Shown piece after piece: positions 23,446 to 31,961 of a DNA stretch of 64,000 bases. Numbering within the stretch: position 1 is the stretch's first letter; every line of letters starts with the position of its first letter. A program made the translations under genes and the position numbers. The notes under the pieces were generated by a model. That model was given only the letters and a program-made list of their open reading frames with translations, was not told where the DNA came from and ran no database searches. Source of the stretch: Mangrovimicrobium sp033283265 (GTDB taxonomy: Bacteria; Pseudomonadota; Gammaproteobacteria; Pseudomonadales; Halieaceae); assembly GCA_033283265.1 (NCBI GenBank), contig JAWMQN010000004.1:1-64000 (forward strand), given 5' to 3'.

Positions 23446-25053
23446 TTACATGCGGAACACGCCGAAGCGTGTTGCCTCGGCGGGTTTGTTGAGGGCGGCG
23501 GAGAGCGCCAGGCCCAGGGTCATGCGGGTCTCGGCGGGGTCGATGACACCGTCGTCCCACAGCCGCGCGGAGGCGTAGTAGGGGTGGCCCTGCTTTTCGT
23601 AGGTGTCGAGGATGGGCTGCTTGTACGCCGCCTCTTCCCCGGCCTGCCACTCGCCGCCCTTCTTCTCGATCTGGTCGCGGCGCAGCTGGGCCATCACCCC
23701 CGCCGCCTGTTCGCCGCCCATCACCGAGATGCGCGCGTTGGGCCACATGAACAGGAAGCGCGGGTCGTAGGCGCGGCCGCACATGCCGTAGTTGCCGGCG
23801 CCGAAGGAGCCGCCGATCAGCACGGTGAGCTTGGGCACTTTCGCGCTGGCCACCGCGGTGACCATCTTGGCGCCATGCTTGGCGATGCCGCCGGCCTCGT
23901 ACTGGCGGCCGACCATGAAGCCGGTGATGTTCTGCAGGAAGACCAGCGGGATGCCGCGCTGGGCGCAGAGCTCGATGAAGTGGGCGCCCTTCATGGCCGA
24001 CTCGCCGAAGAGGATGCCGTTGTTGCCGATGATGCCCACCGGGTAGCCGTAGATGCGGGCGAAGCCGGTGACCAGGGTGGTGCCGTAGAGGGCCTTGAAC
24101 TCGTCGAACTCGGAGCCGTCGACGATGCGGGCGATGATCTCGCGCACGTCGTAGGGCTTGCGCGCGTCTTTCGGCACGATGCCGTAGATGTCCTCCGCCG
24201 GGTACAGCGGCTCGACCACCTCGGCGATATCCAGGCTGACCGGCTTCACGCGGTTCAGGCGGCCGACGCTCTGGCGCACCAGCTGCAGGGCGTGGTGGTC
24301 GTTCTGGGCGTAGTGGTCGGCGACGCCGGAGGTGCGGCAGTGGACGTCGGCGCCGCCGAGGTCCTCGGCGCTGACCACCTCACCGGTGGCGGCCTTCACC
24401 AGCGGCGGGCCGCCGAGGAAGATGGTGCCCTGCTCGCGCACGATCACCGATTCGTCGGCCATGGCCGGCACGTAGGCGCCGCCGGCGGTGCAGGAGCCCA
24501 TCACGCAGGCGATCTGCGGGATGTTCTGCGCCGACATGTTGGCCTGGTTGAAGAAGATGCGGCCGAAGTGCTCGCGGTCCGGGAACACCTCGTCCTGGCG
24601 CGGCAGGTTGGCGCCGCCTGAGTCCACCAGGTAGATGCAGGGCAGGTGGTTCTGCTCGGCGATGGTCTGGGCGCGGATGTGCTTCTTCACGGTGAGCGGG
24701 TAGTAGGAACCGCCCTTCACCGTGGCGTCGTTGGCGACGATCAGGCACTCCTGCCCGGAGACGCGGCCGATGCCGGTGATGATGCCCGCCGCCGGGACCT
24801 CCTCGTCGTAGACCTCGTAGGCGGCCAGCTGGGACAGTTCGAGGAAGGGCGAGCCCGGGTCGAGCAGGGCGTTGATGCGCTCCCGGGGCAGCAGCTTGCC
24901 GCGGGAGGTGTGGCGCTGCTGGTACTCCTCGCCGCCGCCGAGCTTGATCGCCTCGAGCTTCTCCCGCAGGTCGTTGACCTGCGCCTGCATGTGCGCGGCG
25001 TTCTCGGCGAACTCCTCGCTGCGGGTGTTTATCGATGATTTGATGGTGGCCAT
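23446..25053 (-). CDS. liuB: Acyl-CoA (methylcrotonyl-CoA-type) carboxylase, carboxyltransferase subunit
   Basis: A 535-aa carboxyltransferase with tandem crotonase-like N and C domains. Typical stretches are GKLLPRERINALLDPGSPFLEL (about 52-73; pieces GKLLPRERINALL, DPGSPFLEL), the biotin/CoA region GSCTAGGAYVPAMADESVIV, and GFMVGRQYEAGGIAKHGAKM in the C domain. The length matches MccB/LiuB. First structural gene after the MerR regulator; 15 bp precede the hydratase gene. Confidence 0.9.
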   Translation of the reverse strand: MATIKSSINTRSEEFAENAAHMQAQVNDLREKLEAIKLGGGEEYQQRHTSRGKLLPRERINALLDPGSPFLELSQLAAYEVYDEEVPAAGIITGIGRVSGQECLIVANDATVKGGSYYPLTVKKHIRAQTIAEQNHLPCIYLVDSGGANLPRQDEVFPDREHFGRIFFNQANMSAQNIPQIACVMGSCTAGGAYVPAMADESVIVREQGTIFLGGPPLVKAATGEVVSAEDLGGADVHCRTSGVADHYAQNDHHALQLVRQSVGRLNRVKPVSLDIAEVVEPLYPAEDIYGIVPKDARKPYDVREIIARIVDGSEFDEFKALYGTTLVTGFARIYGYPVGIIGNNGILFGESAMKGAHFIELCAQRGIPLVFLQNITGFMVGRQYEAGGIAKHGAKMVTAVASAKVPKLTVLIGGSFGAGNYGMCGRAYDPRFLFMWPNARISVMGGEQAAGVMAQLRRDQIEKKGGEWQAGEEAAYKQPILDTYEKQGHPYYASARLWDDGVIDPAETRMTLGLALSAALNKPAEATRFGVFRM

Positions 25054-25114
25054 AGTACTTTCCCTTGATGGGCAGTTCGCTCAGTGGAAATTGCTTGCGT
25101 CGTGCTGGTCGTGC

Positions 25115-25525
25115 TTATTTTGTCGCGGCCCTGCCGGCCTTCCTGCCCGCGCTCGAGGCCATCGCCTCGAGGGCCTTGTCCTCCGCCTCCTGCAGCTCCA
25201 GCATCATGACCTCGATGTCGTGCAACTGCTGCTCCAGCTGGCTGCGCTTCTCGCGGATCTTCGCCAGCAGGGAGTTGTACTGGTCGGTGTTGCCGTGGGC
25301 CGGGTCGTACATCTCGATGATCGAGCGGCTCTCGTCGAGGGAGAAGCCGAGGCGCTTGCCGCGCAGGATGAGCTTGAGCTTGGTGCGGTCCGCGGGTGTG
25401 TAGATACGCGAGTTGCCGCTGCGCTCGGGCTGCAACAGGCCCTTCTCTTCATAGAAGCGGATGGTGCGGGTGGTGATGTCGAATTCCGCCGCGAGGTCGG
25501 AGATTGTGTAGTTGTTTCGCGCCAC
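25115..25525 (-). CDS. liuR: MerR-family regulator, LiuR-like
   Basis: 136 aa with an N-terminal HTH (YTISDLAAEFDITTRTIRFYEEKGLL), a wing (GNSRIYTPADRTKL) and a long dimerisation coiled coil. There is no cysteine metal-binding set. This matches the LiuR/AtuR type that controls branched-chain or terpene-derived acyl-CoA catabolism. The start is GTG at 25525. It leads the carboxylase operon, and a palindromic operator overlaps the promoter upstream, implying autoregulation. Confidence 0.85.
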   Translation of the reverse strand: MARNNYTISDLAAEFDITTRTIRFYEEKGLLQPERSGNSRIYTPADRTKLKLILRGKRLGFSLDESRSIIEMYDPAHGNTDQYNSLLAKIREKRSQLEQQLHDIEVMMLELQEAEDKALEAMASSAGRKAGRAATK

Positions 25526-25564
25526 CGGGGCTGCCGCTCTTTTGCTTATATTCTGAGTGGCGGC

Positions 25565-25593
25565 AGTCTAGATAACGTTTACGTTAACGTCAA
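25565..25593 (-). promoter_or_regulatory. Promoter with LiuR-type operator
   Basis: On the minus strand a TTGACG -35 box (25588-25593) and a TAGACT -10 box (25565-25570) are 17 bp apart. The spacer holds the repeated ACGTTAACGTAAACGTT, palindromic elements like those described for LiuR. The site is 40 bp upstream of the regulator start. Confidence 0.65.
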
Positions 25594-25682
25594 CCTCGGC
25601 GGGGCCGGGTATCCGGGTGAGGGGGAGGCCGGGCCGCTGCCATACTATCGCGCGGCAGTGGCCCGGCGGTACCGGCGCCGGC

Positions 25683-27209
25683 TCAGGCGCTTTTTTCCAG
25701 TTCGGCGAAGAGCCTGTCCATTTGACTGAGGTTCTTGCGCAGATCCGCCAGGTAGGCCTTCGCGGCGCGCGCCACCGCGGGCCTGGCCGCTTCGTCAAAG
25801 GCTTTGGGGCCATCCATGTCCTTGCGATTCCTGATCTCCTCGAACAGGCTGGCAGTGCCGTGAACCAGCCCGCCGACTGCCGCCAGGCCGAGGCCCTGCA
25901 CACCTTCCTCGCCAACTTCTTTGGCCAGGTTGCGCAGGTTTTCGCGCACCTCCGGCCCCATCACGTCCTCGAGGGCGTCGTCGATAAGCTGGTTGACCTC
26001 GCCGCGGGAGAACTTGGCGCCCAGCGAAGCCACCACCAGTGCGCCCATGTCGCGAAAGTCCTGTGCGGTCATTTCGACCGGTGGCAGGGGGTCGAGCTCC
26101 TCGAACAGAGGGTAGGCCAGCAGGTCGGTCAGCAGCCAGTAGTAGCGCCGGCAGCGGCGCACGTTCTTCGGCATCAGCCAGGTGGCGAGGTTGATGTAGT
26201 ACTGGTGGATGTCATCGAGGTCGCGCCCGGCCAGTGCGCTCAGTCCGGGCTCGATATTCACGTTGATGAAATGGTGCCAGGTGGCGTCGGTGGCGACCCG
26301 GCCGACGTTGGCCTGGTGGCCGTCATAGGCGCAGATGGCCATGAAGGAGCGCGGCACGACCGCCTGTTTGCCGGGAAAGGCGTTGCCGTGGGACATGGTC
26401 AGGGCGACCATCTCCGGCTCCACTGCGAGCCCGGTCGCCGTGCTCGCGGGCCACTCCGCGCTGACCCCGGCATTCGCCGGCACGACACACTCGCCCTCGT
26501 GGGGGTGGTCCGGGAACACTTCAATTGCGCGGCTGGCGCCCGGTACCTGCAGCAGCGGGTGCGGGCTGCCAACGCCGCCTGCGGTGGTGCGGAAGTTCAC
26601 ATACAGCCGCTGGGGCAGCGCATCGGACTGGTCGTCGAATTCGTAGACATCGTTGGCGCCGGGGAGGTTCGTCGTCAGGCGATCCACGCCCCCCGCACTC
26701 GGCACGTCGGGGGCTGTCCAGTAGCGCATGCTGTTCACCCGGTGAATGTCCTTGCACATGGAGGCACCGAGCGTGGCGTGGTCGCCGGTGGCAAACACGC
26801 CGCCGCCCGCTTCCATGAAGGCGCTGATGGCCGCCAGCGACCCGGGCTCCTCTGCCTCGATGTCGTAAGCGCCATCGGAAGAGGAGGGCAGCATGAAGAC
26901 GACGTCGTAGCGGGCTTTGGTCAGGCCGTGGGTGGCGTCGGTAAAGCGATAGTTGGTGATGTGCTGCGCAGTAGCATCGTAGCTCAGGGCGGCCGCGGAT
27001 GTGGGGTTGTAGCCTGCGGTGATGACACTCGGGGTCATGTTGTGAATCGTGCTGTTGCGCAGGACGTCGACGAAGGCGGTCAGGCCGAAATCCTGTCCGG
27101 GAATGAAATTGAGACCGTCGGTGACTACCAGGATTTTCGGCCTACATTCCCTGAACCAGGGCAGTACCAAATCATCAAAACGGGCGATATCGAAATTGAT
27201 CGTGGGCAT
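25683..27209 (-). CDS. Large protein with a glutamine-amidotransferase-like N-terminal fold, unknown function
   Basis: 508 aa, soluble, no signal peptide. The N-terminal 200 residues alternate strands and helices (PKILVVTDGLNFIPG; YDVVFMLPSSSDG; FMEAGGGVFATGDHATLG), recalling class I amidotransferase-like folds, with GDH where a nucleophile elbow would lie and no obvious catalytic Cys. The C-terminal 130 residues are helical and charged. A single-gene unit between the carboxylase operon and the glyoxalase-like gene. The family is not recognised. Confidence 0.65.
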   Translation of the reverse strand: MPTINFDIARFDDLVLPWFRECRPKILVVTDGLNFIPGQDFGLTAFVDVLRNSTIHNMTPSVITAGYNPTSAAALSYDATAQHITNYRFTDATHGLTKARYDVVFMLPSSSDGAYDIEAEEPGSLAAISAFMEAGGGVFATGDHATLGASMCKDIHRVNSMRYWTAPDVPSAGGVDRLTTNLPGANDVYEFDDQSDALPQRLYVNFRTTAGGVGSPHPLLQVPGASRAIEVFPDHPHEGECVVPANAGVSAEWPASTATGLAVEPEMVALTMSHGNAFPGKQAVVPRSFMAICAYDGHQANVGRVATDATWHHFINVNIEPGLSALAGRDLDDIHQYYINLATWLMPKNVRRCRRYYWLLTDLLAYPLFEELDPLPPVEMTAQDFRDMGALVVASLGAKFSRGEVNQLIDDALEDVMGPEVRENLRNLAKEVGEEGVQGLGLAAVGGLVHGTASLFEEIRNRKDMDGPKAFDEAARPAVARAAKAYLADLRKNLSQMDRLFAELEKSA

Positions 27210-27506
27210 GAGCGTAATCCTCCATGAAAAAAAGTGACAGCTTCAGTCCGTGCTGAAGGCTGCTGCAGTAAAGCCGGCCGGGGTATGGGCCAGTGCTCTT
27301 GAAGCGGGATTAACTATTGTTCCCGTCGGGTCTATTTGCGATTACACGAAATGACGGTTTCTATCGGCGCGGCGCGGCGGCGGTGTGCAAGTTTTTTCTG
27401 CAGTTGGCGGCCCCGGCAACGGTGGCGTGCTTGGATAGCCCCGCAGCTGTGGCAGAATAGCCAACCTGGATTCCTGATAAAAACCATCTCCAAGGGAGCG
27501 CCCACC
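27210..27506. other. Intergenic region between divergent genes
   Basis: It should hold the promoters of the unknown minus-strand gene and the VOC gene. No clear hexamer pair, repeat or RNA motif was found. Confidence 0.3.
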
Positions 27507-27947
27507 ATGTCCGACACACCTTCAGTAGCCCCCATGCACACCGGTATCTGCGTGAGCGACCTGCAACAATCGGAGCAGTTCTACAGCCAGGTCCTGGGCT
27601 TTACCGCCGACGTCAAGTTGGACGGTCTCGGCGCGCCGCTCGATCACCTGCTGGAACTGCCGGGGCAGACCGTGGACGTCTGCCAGTTGCAACTGGGCGG
27701 CATGCGCATCGAACTGGTGAAGACCAGCGGCGGCGCCACCGGCTCCAGCGAGCGCCGGCCGATGAACCAGCGCGGCCTGACCCACCTGACCTTCCAGGTA
27801 AGCGGCATAGAGGCGGTGATGGAGAAAGTGAAGGCGCACGGCGGCCAGGTGCACATGGAGACCTGGATCGACTCGGCCTTCGGCAAGATCGTCTTCTGCA
27901 CCGATCAGGACGGCACCCGCATCGAGCTGATGCAGGCGCCTGGCTGA
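27507..27947 (+). CDS. VOC-family (glyoxalase/dioxygenase-fold) protein
   Basis: A 146-aa vicinal-oxygen-chelate protein with two beta-alpha-beta-beta-beta modules. It starts HTGICVSDLQQSEQFYSQVLGF and ends FCTDQDGTRIELMQ, where His, Glu and the C-terminal Glu are candidate metal ligands. The ATG at 27507 (MSDTPSV) begins at the fold; the longer open frame upstream is Arg/Trp-rich and not credible. It might be a methylmalonyl-CoA epimerase-like or glyoxalase-like enzyme. Confidence 0.85.
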   Translation: MSDTPSVAPMHTGICVSDLQQSEQFYSQVLGFTADVKLDGLGAPLDHLLELPGQTVDVCQLQLGGMRIELVKTSGGATGSSERRPMNQRGLTHLTFQVSGIEAVMEKVKAHGGQVHMETWIDSAFGKIVFCTDQDGTRIELMQAPG

Positions 27948-27994
27948 GGGCGCGCGGTTCAGCTCGGGGCGGGGTCAGGGACATCGTCCCGGGC

Positions 27995-28020
27995 GGGGTC
28001 AGAGTCGCGACTCTGACCCC
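27995..28020. repeat. 26-bp perfect palindrome (copy 1)
   Basis: The half-site GGGGTCAGAGTCG is followed directly by its exact reverse complement. A related half GGGGTCAGGGAC...GTCCC lies just before it at 27971-27990. A near-identical 26-mer occurs at 38118-38143. Extragenic, just past the VOC gene. It resembles REP/RAYT-type interspersed palindromes of gammaproteobacteria. Confidence 0.85.
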
Positions 28021-28049
28021 TCGAAGCTGCCCCCTGCCCCTCTCCTGGC

Positions 28050-28096
28050 GCACCAATCACGCGCAAACAGCGCAAATGCACGGGTGGTATTGGTGC
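28050..28096. promoter_or_regulatory. Inverted GCACCAAT/ATTGGTGC half-sites upstream of the guanidine operon
   Basis: GCACCAAT at 28050-28057 and its exact reverse complement at 28089-28096 resemble NtrC half-sites (GCACCA/TGGTGC). The 31-nt spacing is unlike a single NtrC site, so they would have to be parts of separate enhancer sites. Confidence 0.3.
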
Positions 28097-28160
28097 ACCG
28101 CTTCCCCGCCGGCCCCGGCGAAAGCCGCGCAAGCGCCTGTAAACAGTGAATTCACCGCAG

Positions 28161-28178
28161 TTGGCATGAATCCTGTTT
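28161..28178 (+). promoter_or_regulatory. Possible sigma-54 promoter for the guanidine operon
   Basis: TTGGCATGAATCCTGTTT has the -24 element TGGCAT and 10 nt between GG and GT, where the -12 box should read GC. It lies 60 nt upstream of the riboswitch. Nitrogen control would suit the operon, but the -12 mismatch weakens the call. Confidence 0.3.
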
Positions 28179-28237
28179 GTATATTCCCCGCGAGGCTCTT
28201 GGCGTTGTAGCCAGAGAAGTAGCACGCTAAAGTATCA

Positions 28238-28393
28238 CCAATAGGACGCTAGGGTTCCGGTCAGCAGATTGCTCGCAGTCACTGATGCCTGGTCCGAGAG
28301 CATCCGACCTGTTTGGCTCATTGCGGCTGGTTCTTCCAGTCCGGGTTCCGAAGGGGTTACACGGCGGGATAAAAGCCCGGGAGATCTGTTTGG
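28238..28393 (+). ncRNA. Guanidine-I riboswitch (ykkC class 1)
   Basis: The conserved blocks appear in order: CTAGGGTTCCGG (28249-28260), CTGGTCCGAGAG (28289-28300) and ACACGGCGGGATAAAAGCCC with GGGAGA (28360-28384). P1 can form between 28238-28246 and 28385-28393. A long P3 insertion separates the last two blocks. It binds guanidinium and turns genes on. A downstream stem ACAGTTG (28437-28443) / CAACTGT (28459-28465) may be part of the expression platform; no T-tract terminator is visible. Confidence 0.93.
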
Positions 28394-28500
28394 CACTGTA
28401 TGGCCAAGAGTTCTCTGCGTAACCCATACGGTGGCAACAGTTGAATCCACATTGATGGCAACTGTGAAACTGGAAACCAACGGAACCCTGGAGGTCCGCG

Positions 28501-29556
28501 ATGAAGCGTCTGATCCTACTACTGTCTATCCTGGCATTTTCCTCGGCGGCGAGTGCACGGGACAGTTTTAAAATCTGCTGGTCCATTTATGTCGGCTGGA
28601 TGCCCTGGGCCTACGGGGCAGAACAGGGCATCGTCAAGAAATGGGGCGATAAATACGGCATCGATATCGAGGTCGTGCAGATCAACGACTACATCGAGTC
28701 GATCAACCAGTACACCACCGGCGAGTTCGACGCCTGCACCATGACCAACATGGATGCTCTGACCATCCCCGCGGTGGGCGGTGTCGACAGCACTGCGCTG
28801 ATCGTCGGCGACTACTCCAACGGCAACGACGGCGTGGTGCTCAAGGGCGCCGACGCGCTGGCGCAGATCAAGGGCCAGACCGTCAACCTGGTCGAGCTGA
28901 GCGTCTCCCACTACCTGCTCGCCCGCGGCCTCGAGAGCGTCGGCCTGAAGGAAGCCGATGTCACCGTGGTGAACACCTCGGACGCGGACATCGTCGCCGC
29001 CTACGGTACCCCGGATGTCACCGCTGTGGTGACCTGGAATCCCCTGCTGGGCGAAGTCGAAGCCATGCCCGACAGCCACAAGGTATTCGATTCCTCGCAG
29101 ATCCCCGGCGAGATCCTCGACCTGCTGGTGATCAACACCGAAACCCTGCAGGCCAATCCCGACCTCGGCAAGGCGCTGGTCGGCGCCTGGTACGAGATCA
29201 TGGCCGTCATGTCCGGCGCCGACGCGGCCGCGACCGAGGCGAAAACCATGATGGCCACCGCATCGGGTACCGACCTCGCCGGTTACGAGGCGCAGCTGGC
29301 CAGCACGGAAATGTTCTACACCCCGGCACAGGCGCTGGAGCTGGTTAACAGCGGCGAACTGGTCGACACCATGAAGAAGGTGGCGGAGTTCTCCTTCGAC
29401 CACGGCCTGCTGGGTGTCGGTGTGCCGAGCGCGGAATTCGTCGGTATTGCAATGCCCGCAAGTGTTTACGGTGACACCGGCAACGTCACCCTGCGCTTCG
29501 ACCCGAGCTATATGCAGATGGCGGCGGACGGCAAACTCGACGGCGGCGCAGAGTAA
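28501..29556 (+). CDS. ABC transporter substrate-binding protein, guanidine/urea-carboxylase-associated
   Basis: A 351-aa periplasmic NMT1/SsuA-like binding protein with a Sec signal peptide (LILLLSILAFSSAASA). The mature part begins DSFKICWSIYVGWMPWAYG, typical of the 'putative urea ABC transporter' solute-binding family that travels with urea/guanidine carboxylases. GGAGG at 28490-28494 sets the start. It is the first gene after the guanidine-I riboswitch, so guanidine (or a derivative) is the likely cargo. The stop overlaps the permease start (TAATG). Confidence 0.87.
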   Translation: MKRLILLLSILAFSSAASARDSFKICWSIYVGWMPWAYGAEQGIVKKWGDKYGIDIEVVQINDYIESINQYTTGEFDACTMTNMDALTIPAVGGVDSTALIVGDYSNGNDGVVLKGADALAQIKGQTVNLVELSVSHYLLARGLESVGLKEADVTVVNTSDADIVAAYGTPDVTAVVTWNPLLGEVEAMPDSHKVFDSSQIPGEILDLLVINTETLQANPDLGKALVGAWYEIMAVMSGADAAATEAKTMMATASGTDLAGYEAQLASTEMFYTPAQALELVNSGELVDTMKKVAEFSFDHGLLGVGVPSAEFVGIAMPASVYGDTGNVTLRFDPSYMQMAADGKLDGGAE

Positions 29557-30377
29557 TGCAACGCCTCATCAACCTGAGGCCCGGCAGGGTCGGCGCGCTG
29601 TTTCTCGGCATGGCGCCCTTCCTGCTGATCCTGCTGGTGTATATCGCGGGCTCCCAGGCCCGGCTGGCGGAAAACGAGAAGGACAAGCTGTTGCCGTCCT
29701 TTGCCCAGATGGGCGAGGCGATGCAGCGCATCGCGGTGGAGCCGAGCAAGCGCAGCGGCAAGATCGAGTTCTGGCAGGATACCGGCAGCAGCCTGCGGCG
29801 CCTGGGCATGGGGGTGGCGATCGCCGCCGTGGTGGGACTTTCGCTGGGGGTATTCACCGGCGCGATCCCGCTGCTGGGGGCGACGATCTCGCCCCTGCTG
29901 ACGGTGATCTCGCTGGTGCCGCCACTGGCGCTGCTGCCGATACTGTTCATCGTCTTCGGTCTCGGTGAAGTCTCCAAGGTGGCGCTGATCGCCATCGGTA
30001 TCGCGCCCTTCATCGCCCGGGACATGTTGCAGCGCACCCGTGAGATTCCCGCGGAACAGCTGGTCAAGGCGCAGACCCTCGGCGCCAACAGCGCGCAGAT
30101 CATCACCCGGGTGATCCTGCCCCAGCTGATGCCGCGGCTGACCGAGTCGGTGCGCCTTTCCCTGGGCACCGCCTGGCTGTTCCTGATCTCGGCCGAGGCG
30201 ATCGCCTCCACCGATGGCCTCGGCTACCGCATCTTCCTGGTGCGCCGCTACATGTCCATGGACATCATCCTGCCCTACGTGGCCTGGATCACCCTGCTGG
30301 CCTTCGTCTTCGACTTCCTGCTGCGCCACGCCAACCGCAAGCTCTTCCCCTGGTACGAGCAAGGGGGTGCGGCGTGA
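29556..30377 (+). CDS. ABC transporter permease of the guanidine operon
   Basis: A 273-aa inner-membrane permease of the SsuC/TauC (BPD_transp_1) type, with about six helices. The cytoplasmic EAA-like loop is EQLVKAQTLGANSAQIITRVILP (pieces EQLVKAQTLGAN, SAQIITRVILP, about residues 168-190), which contacts the ATPase. An unusual periplasmic segment (residues 32-75) separates the first helix from the core. It overlaps both neighbours by 1 and 4 bp, so the importer genes are tightly coupled. Confidence 0.88.
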   Translation: MQRLINLRPGRVGALFLGMAPFLLILLVYIAGSQARLAENEKDKLLPSFAQMGEAMQRIAVEPSKRSGKIEFWQDTGSSLRRLGMGVAIAAVVGLSLGVFTGAIPLLGATISPLLTVISLVPPLALLPILFIVFGLGEVSKVALIAIGIAPFIARDMLQRTREIPAEQLVKAQTLGANSAQIITRVILPQLMPRLTESVRLSLGTAWLFLISAEAIASTDGLGYRIFLVRRYMSMDIILPYVAWITLLAFVFDFLLRHANRKLFPWYEQGGAA

Positions 30378-31225
30378 TCGAGTTGCGCAATATCTGGAAG
30401 AGTTACGACGACGTGCAGGTGCTGGAAGGCCTGAACAACACGGTGAAGGAAGGCGAGTTCGTTACCATGGTCGGCGCCTCCGGCTGCGGCAAGAGTACCT
30501 TCCTGAAAATGCTGCTGGGCACGGAATCACCCACCCAGGGCCAGCTGCTGCTGGACGGCGAGCCGATCCCCGGCGAGCCGGGCCCGGACCGCGGCATCGT
30601 GTTCCAGCAGTATTCGGTCTTTCCCCACATGACCGTGCTCGACAATGTCATCGCCGCCTGCGCCTTCCGCCGCCCCGGTGTCACCGGCCGCCTGTTCGGC
30701 GTGGCGAAAAAAGAGGCGAAGGCCAAGGCCATGGAACTGCTGGAGCGGGTCGGCCTGCAGCACGCCTGTGAGCGCTACCCGCACATGCTCTCCGGGGGCA
30801 TGAAGCAGCGCCTGGCCATCGCCCAGGCGCTGATCAACCGGCCGCGCATCCTGCTGCTGGACGAACCCTTCGGTGCCCTGGACCCGGGCATTCGCGCCGA
30901 CATGCACGAACTGGTGTTGCAGCTGTGGCGCGAGAACAAGCTCACCGTGTTCATGGTGACCCACGACCTGAAGGAGGGTTTCTACCTCGGCACCCGCCTG
31001 TGGGTGTTCGACAAGCTGCGCCAGGACCCGCAGGCGCCGGGAGCCTACGGCGCGACCATTACCTACGACCTGCCGGTGGGCAGGACCGATCGCGAACTCT
31101 ACCGGGAAATTCGCAGCGGCATGATCGAGGACGCCCGCCGCCAGGACGGCCTCGACAACCTGCCGGCGAGTCCGGAAGGGGCGACACCCGCACAGTCAGG
31201 AACCGCCGGAGGTGACGCGCAATGA
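30374..31225 (+). CDS. ABC transporter ATP-binding protein of the guanidine operon
   Basis: A 283-aa ATPase. Walker A GASGCGKST (about residues 34-42), Q-loop FQQYSVFPHM, signature LSGGMKQR, Walker B ILLLDEPFGALD and the H-loop VTHDL are all intact. The start is GTG at 30374, overlapping the permease end. The C-terminal tail after residue 215 is longer than in SsuB and is typical of the urea-carboxylase-linked group. It powers uptake with the binding protein and permease encoded just before it. Confidence 0.92.
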   Translation: MIELRNIWKSYDDVQVLEGLNNTVKEGEFVTMVGASGCGKSTFLKMLLGTESPTQGQLLLDGEPIPGEPGPDRGIVFQQYSVFPHMTVLDNVIAACAFRRPGVTGRLFGVAKKEAKAKAMELLERVGLQHACERYPHMLSGGMKQRLAIAQALINRPRILLLDEPFGALDPGIRADMHELVLQLWRENKLTVFMVTHDLKEGFYLGTRLWVFDKLRQDPQAPGAYGATITYDLPVGRTDRELYREIRSGMIEDARRQDGLDNLPASPEGATPAQSGTAGGDAQ

Positions 31226-31938
31226 CTGATTACAGCTACAGCACCGAGATACCCGGCGGCGGGCACTGGTCCCTGCGCATGCGCCGGGGCACCCAGCTGC
31301 GCCTGACCGACCTGCTCGGCGGCGCCAACGTGGGCATGCTGTTCTACAACCCGGAAAACCTGCTGGAGCGCTACAACGCCCCGGATACGCTGAAGTGCCA
31401 GCACACCTTCCGGCTGACCCGGGGCAACTGCCTCTACTCCGACATGGGGCGGGTCTTCGCCTCGATCATCGCCGACGACCACGGCTGGCACGAGACGGTG
31501 TGCGGCAACAGTCACGCCTCCCACGTCGCCGCCCGCTGGGGCGGCAGGGATTACCAGAGCGATCGCAACGACTGGCAGCAGAACGGCAACGACGCCTTCC
31601 TGGTGGAACTGGAAAAGTACGGCCTCAACGCGCAGGACCTCGCCGCCAATATCAACTGGTTCAGTAAGGTCGTCACCGATGCCCAGGGCAACCTCTCCCT
31701 CGATACGTCCTCTGCGGCCGCCGGCGCGCAGGTGGTACTGCGCTTCGAGATGGATACCCTGGTCGTGCTGCACACCTGCCCCCATCCCCTGAACCGCGCA
31801 GCGGCCTATCCGGCGCTGCCGGTGCGCCTGGAACTGGGGCTGGCCGAAGCGGTGACCGAGGACGATTACTGCCGCAACTGGTGCGAGGAAAACCAGCGCG
31901 GCTTCCAGAACAACGCGCTCTACTATCTCGGCGCCTGA
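31222..31938 (+). CDS. Urea carboxylase-associated protein / carboxyguanidine deiminase subunit (DUF1989)
   Basis: A 238-aa DUF1989-family protein beginning IPGGGHWSLRMRRGTQLRLTD. Conserved Cys/His-rich spots include DDHGWHETVCGNSHASH and LHTCPHPLN. Members next to guanidine-I-controlled carboxylases have been shown to form a two-subunit carboxyguanidine deiminase (CgdAB) that releases ammonia to give allophanate. This is one of the pair; which subunit letter applies was not decided. It overlaps the ATPase gene by 4 bp. Confidence 0.87.
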   Translation: MTDYSYSTEIPGGGHWSLRMRRGTQLRLTDLLGGANVGMLFYNPENLLERYNAPDTLKCQHTFRLTRGNCLYSDMGRVFASIIADDHGWHETVCGNSHASHVAARWGGRDYQSDRNDWQQNGNDAFLVELEKYGLNAQDLAANINWFSKVVTDAQGNLSLDTSSAAAGAQVVLRFEMDTLVVLHTCPHPLNRAAAYPALPVRLELGLAEAVTEDDYCRNWCEENQRGFQNNALYYLGA

Positions 31939-31961
31939 GCGGCGCCAGGCAGGAAACACAG

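Noticed and set aside
28227..28586. A minus-strand ORF of 119 codons
   Set aside because: It lies over the guanidine-I aptamer, whose conserved RNA blocks explain the sequence on the plus strand.
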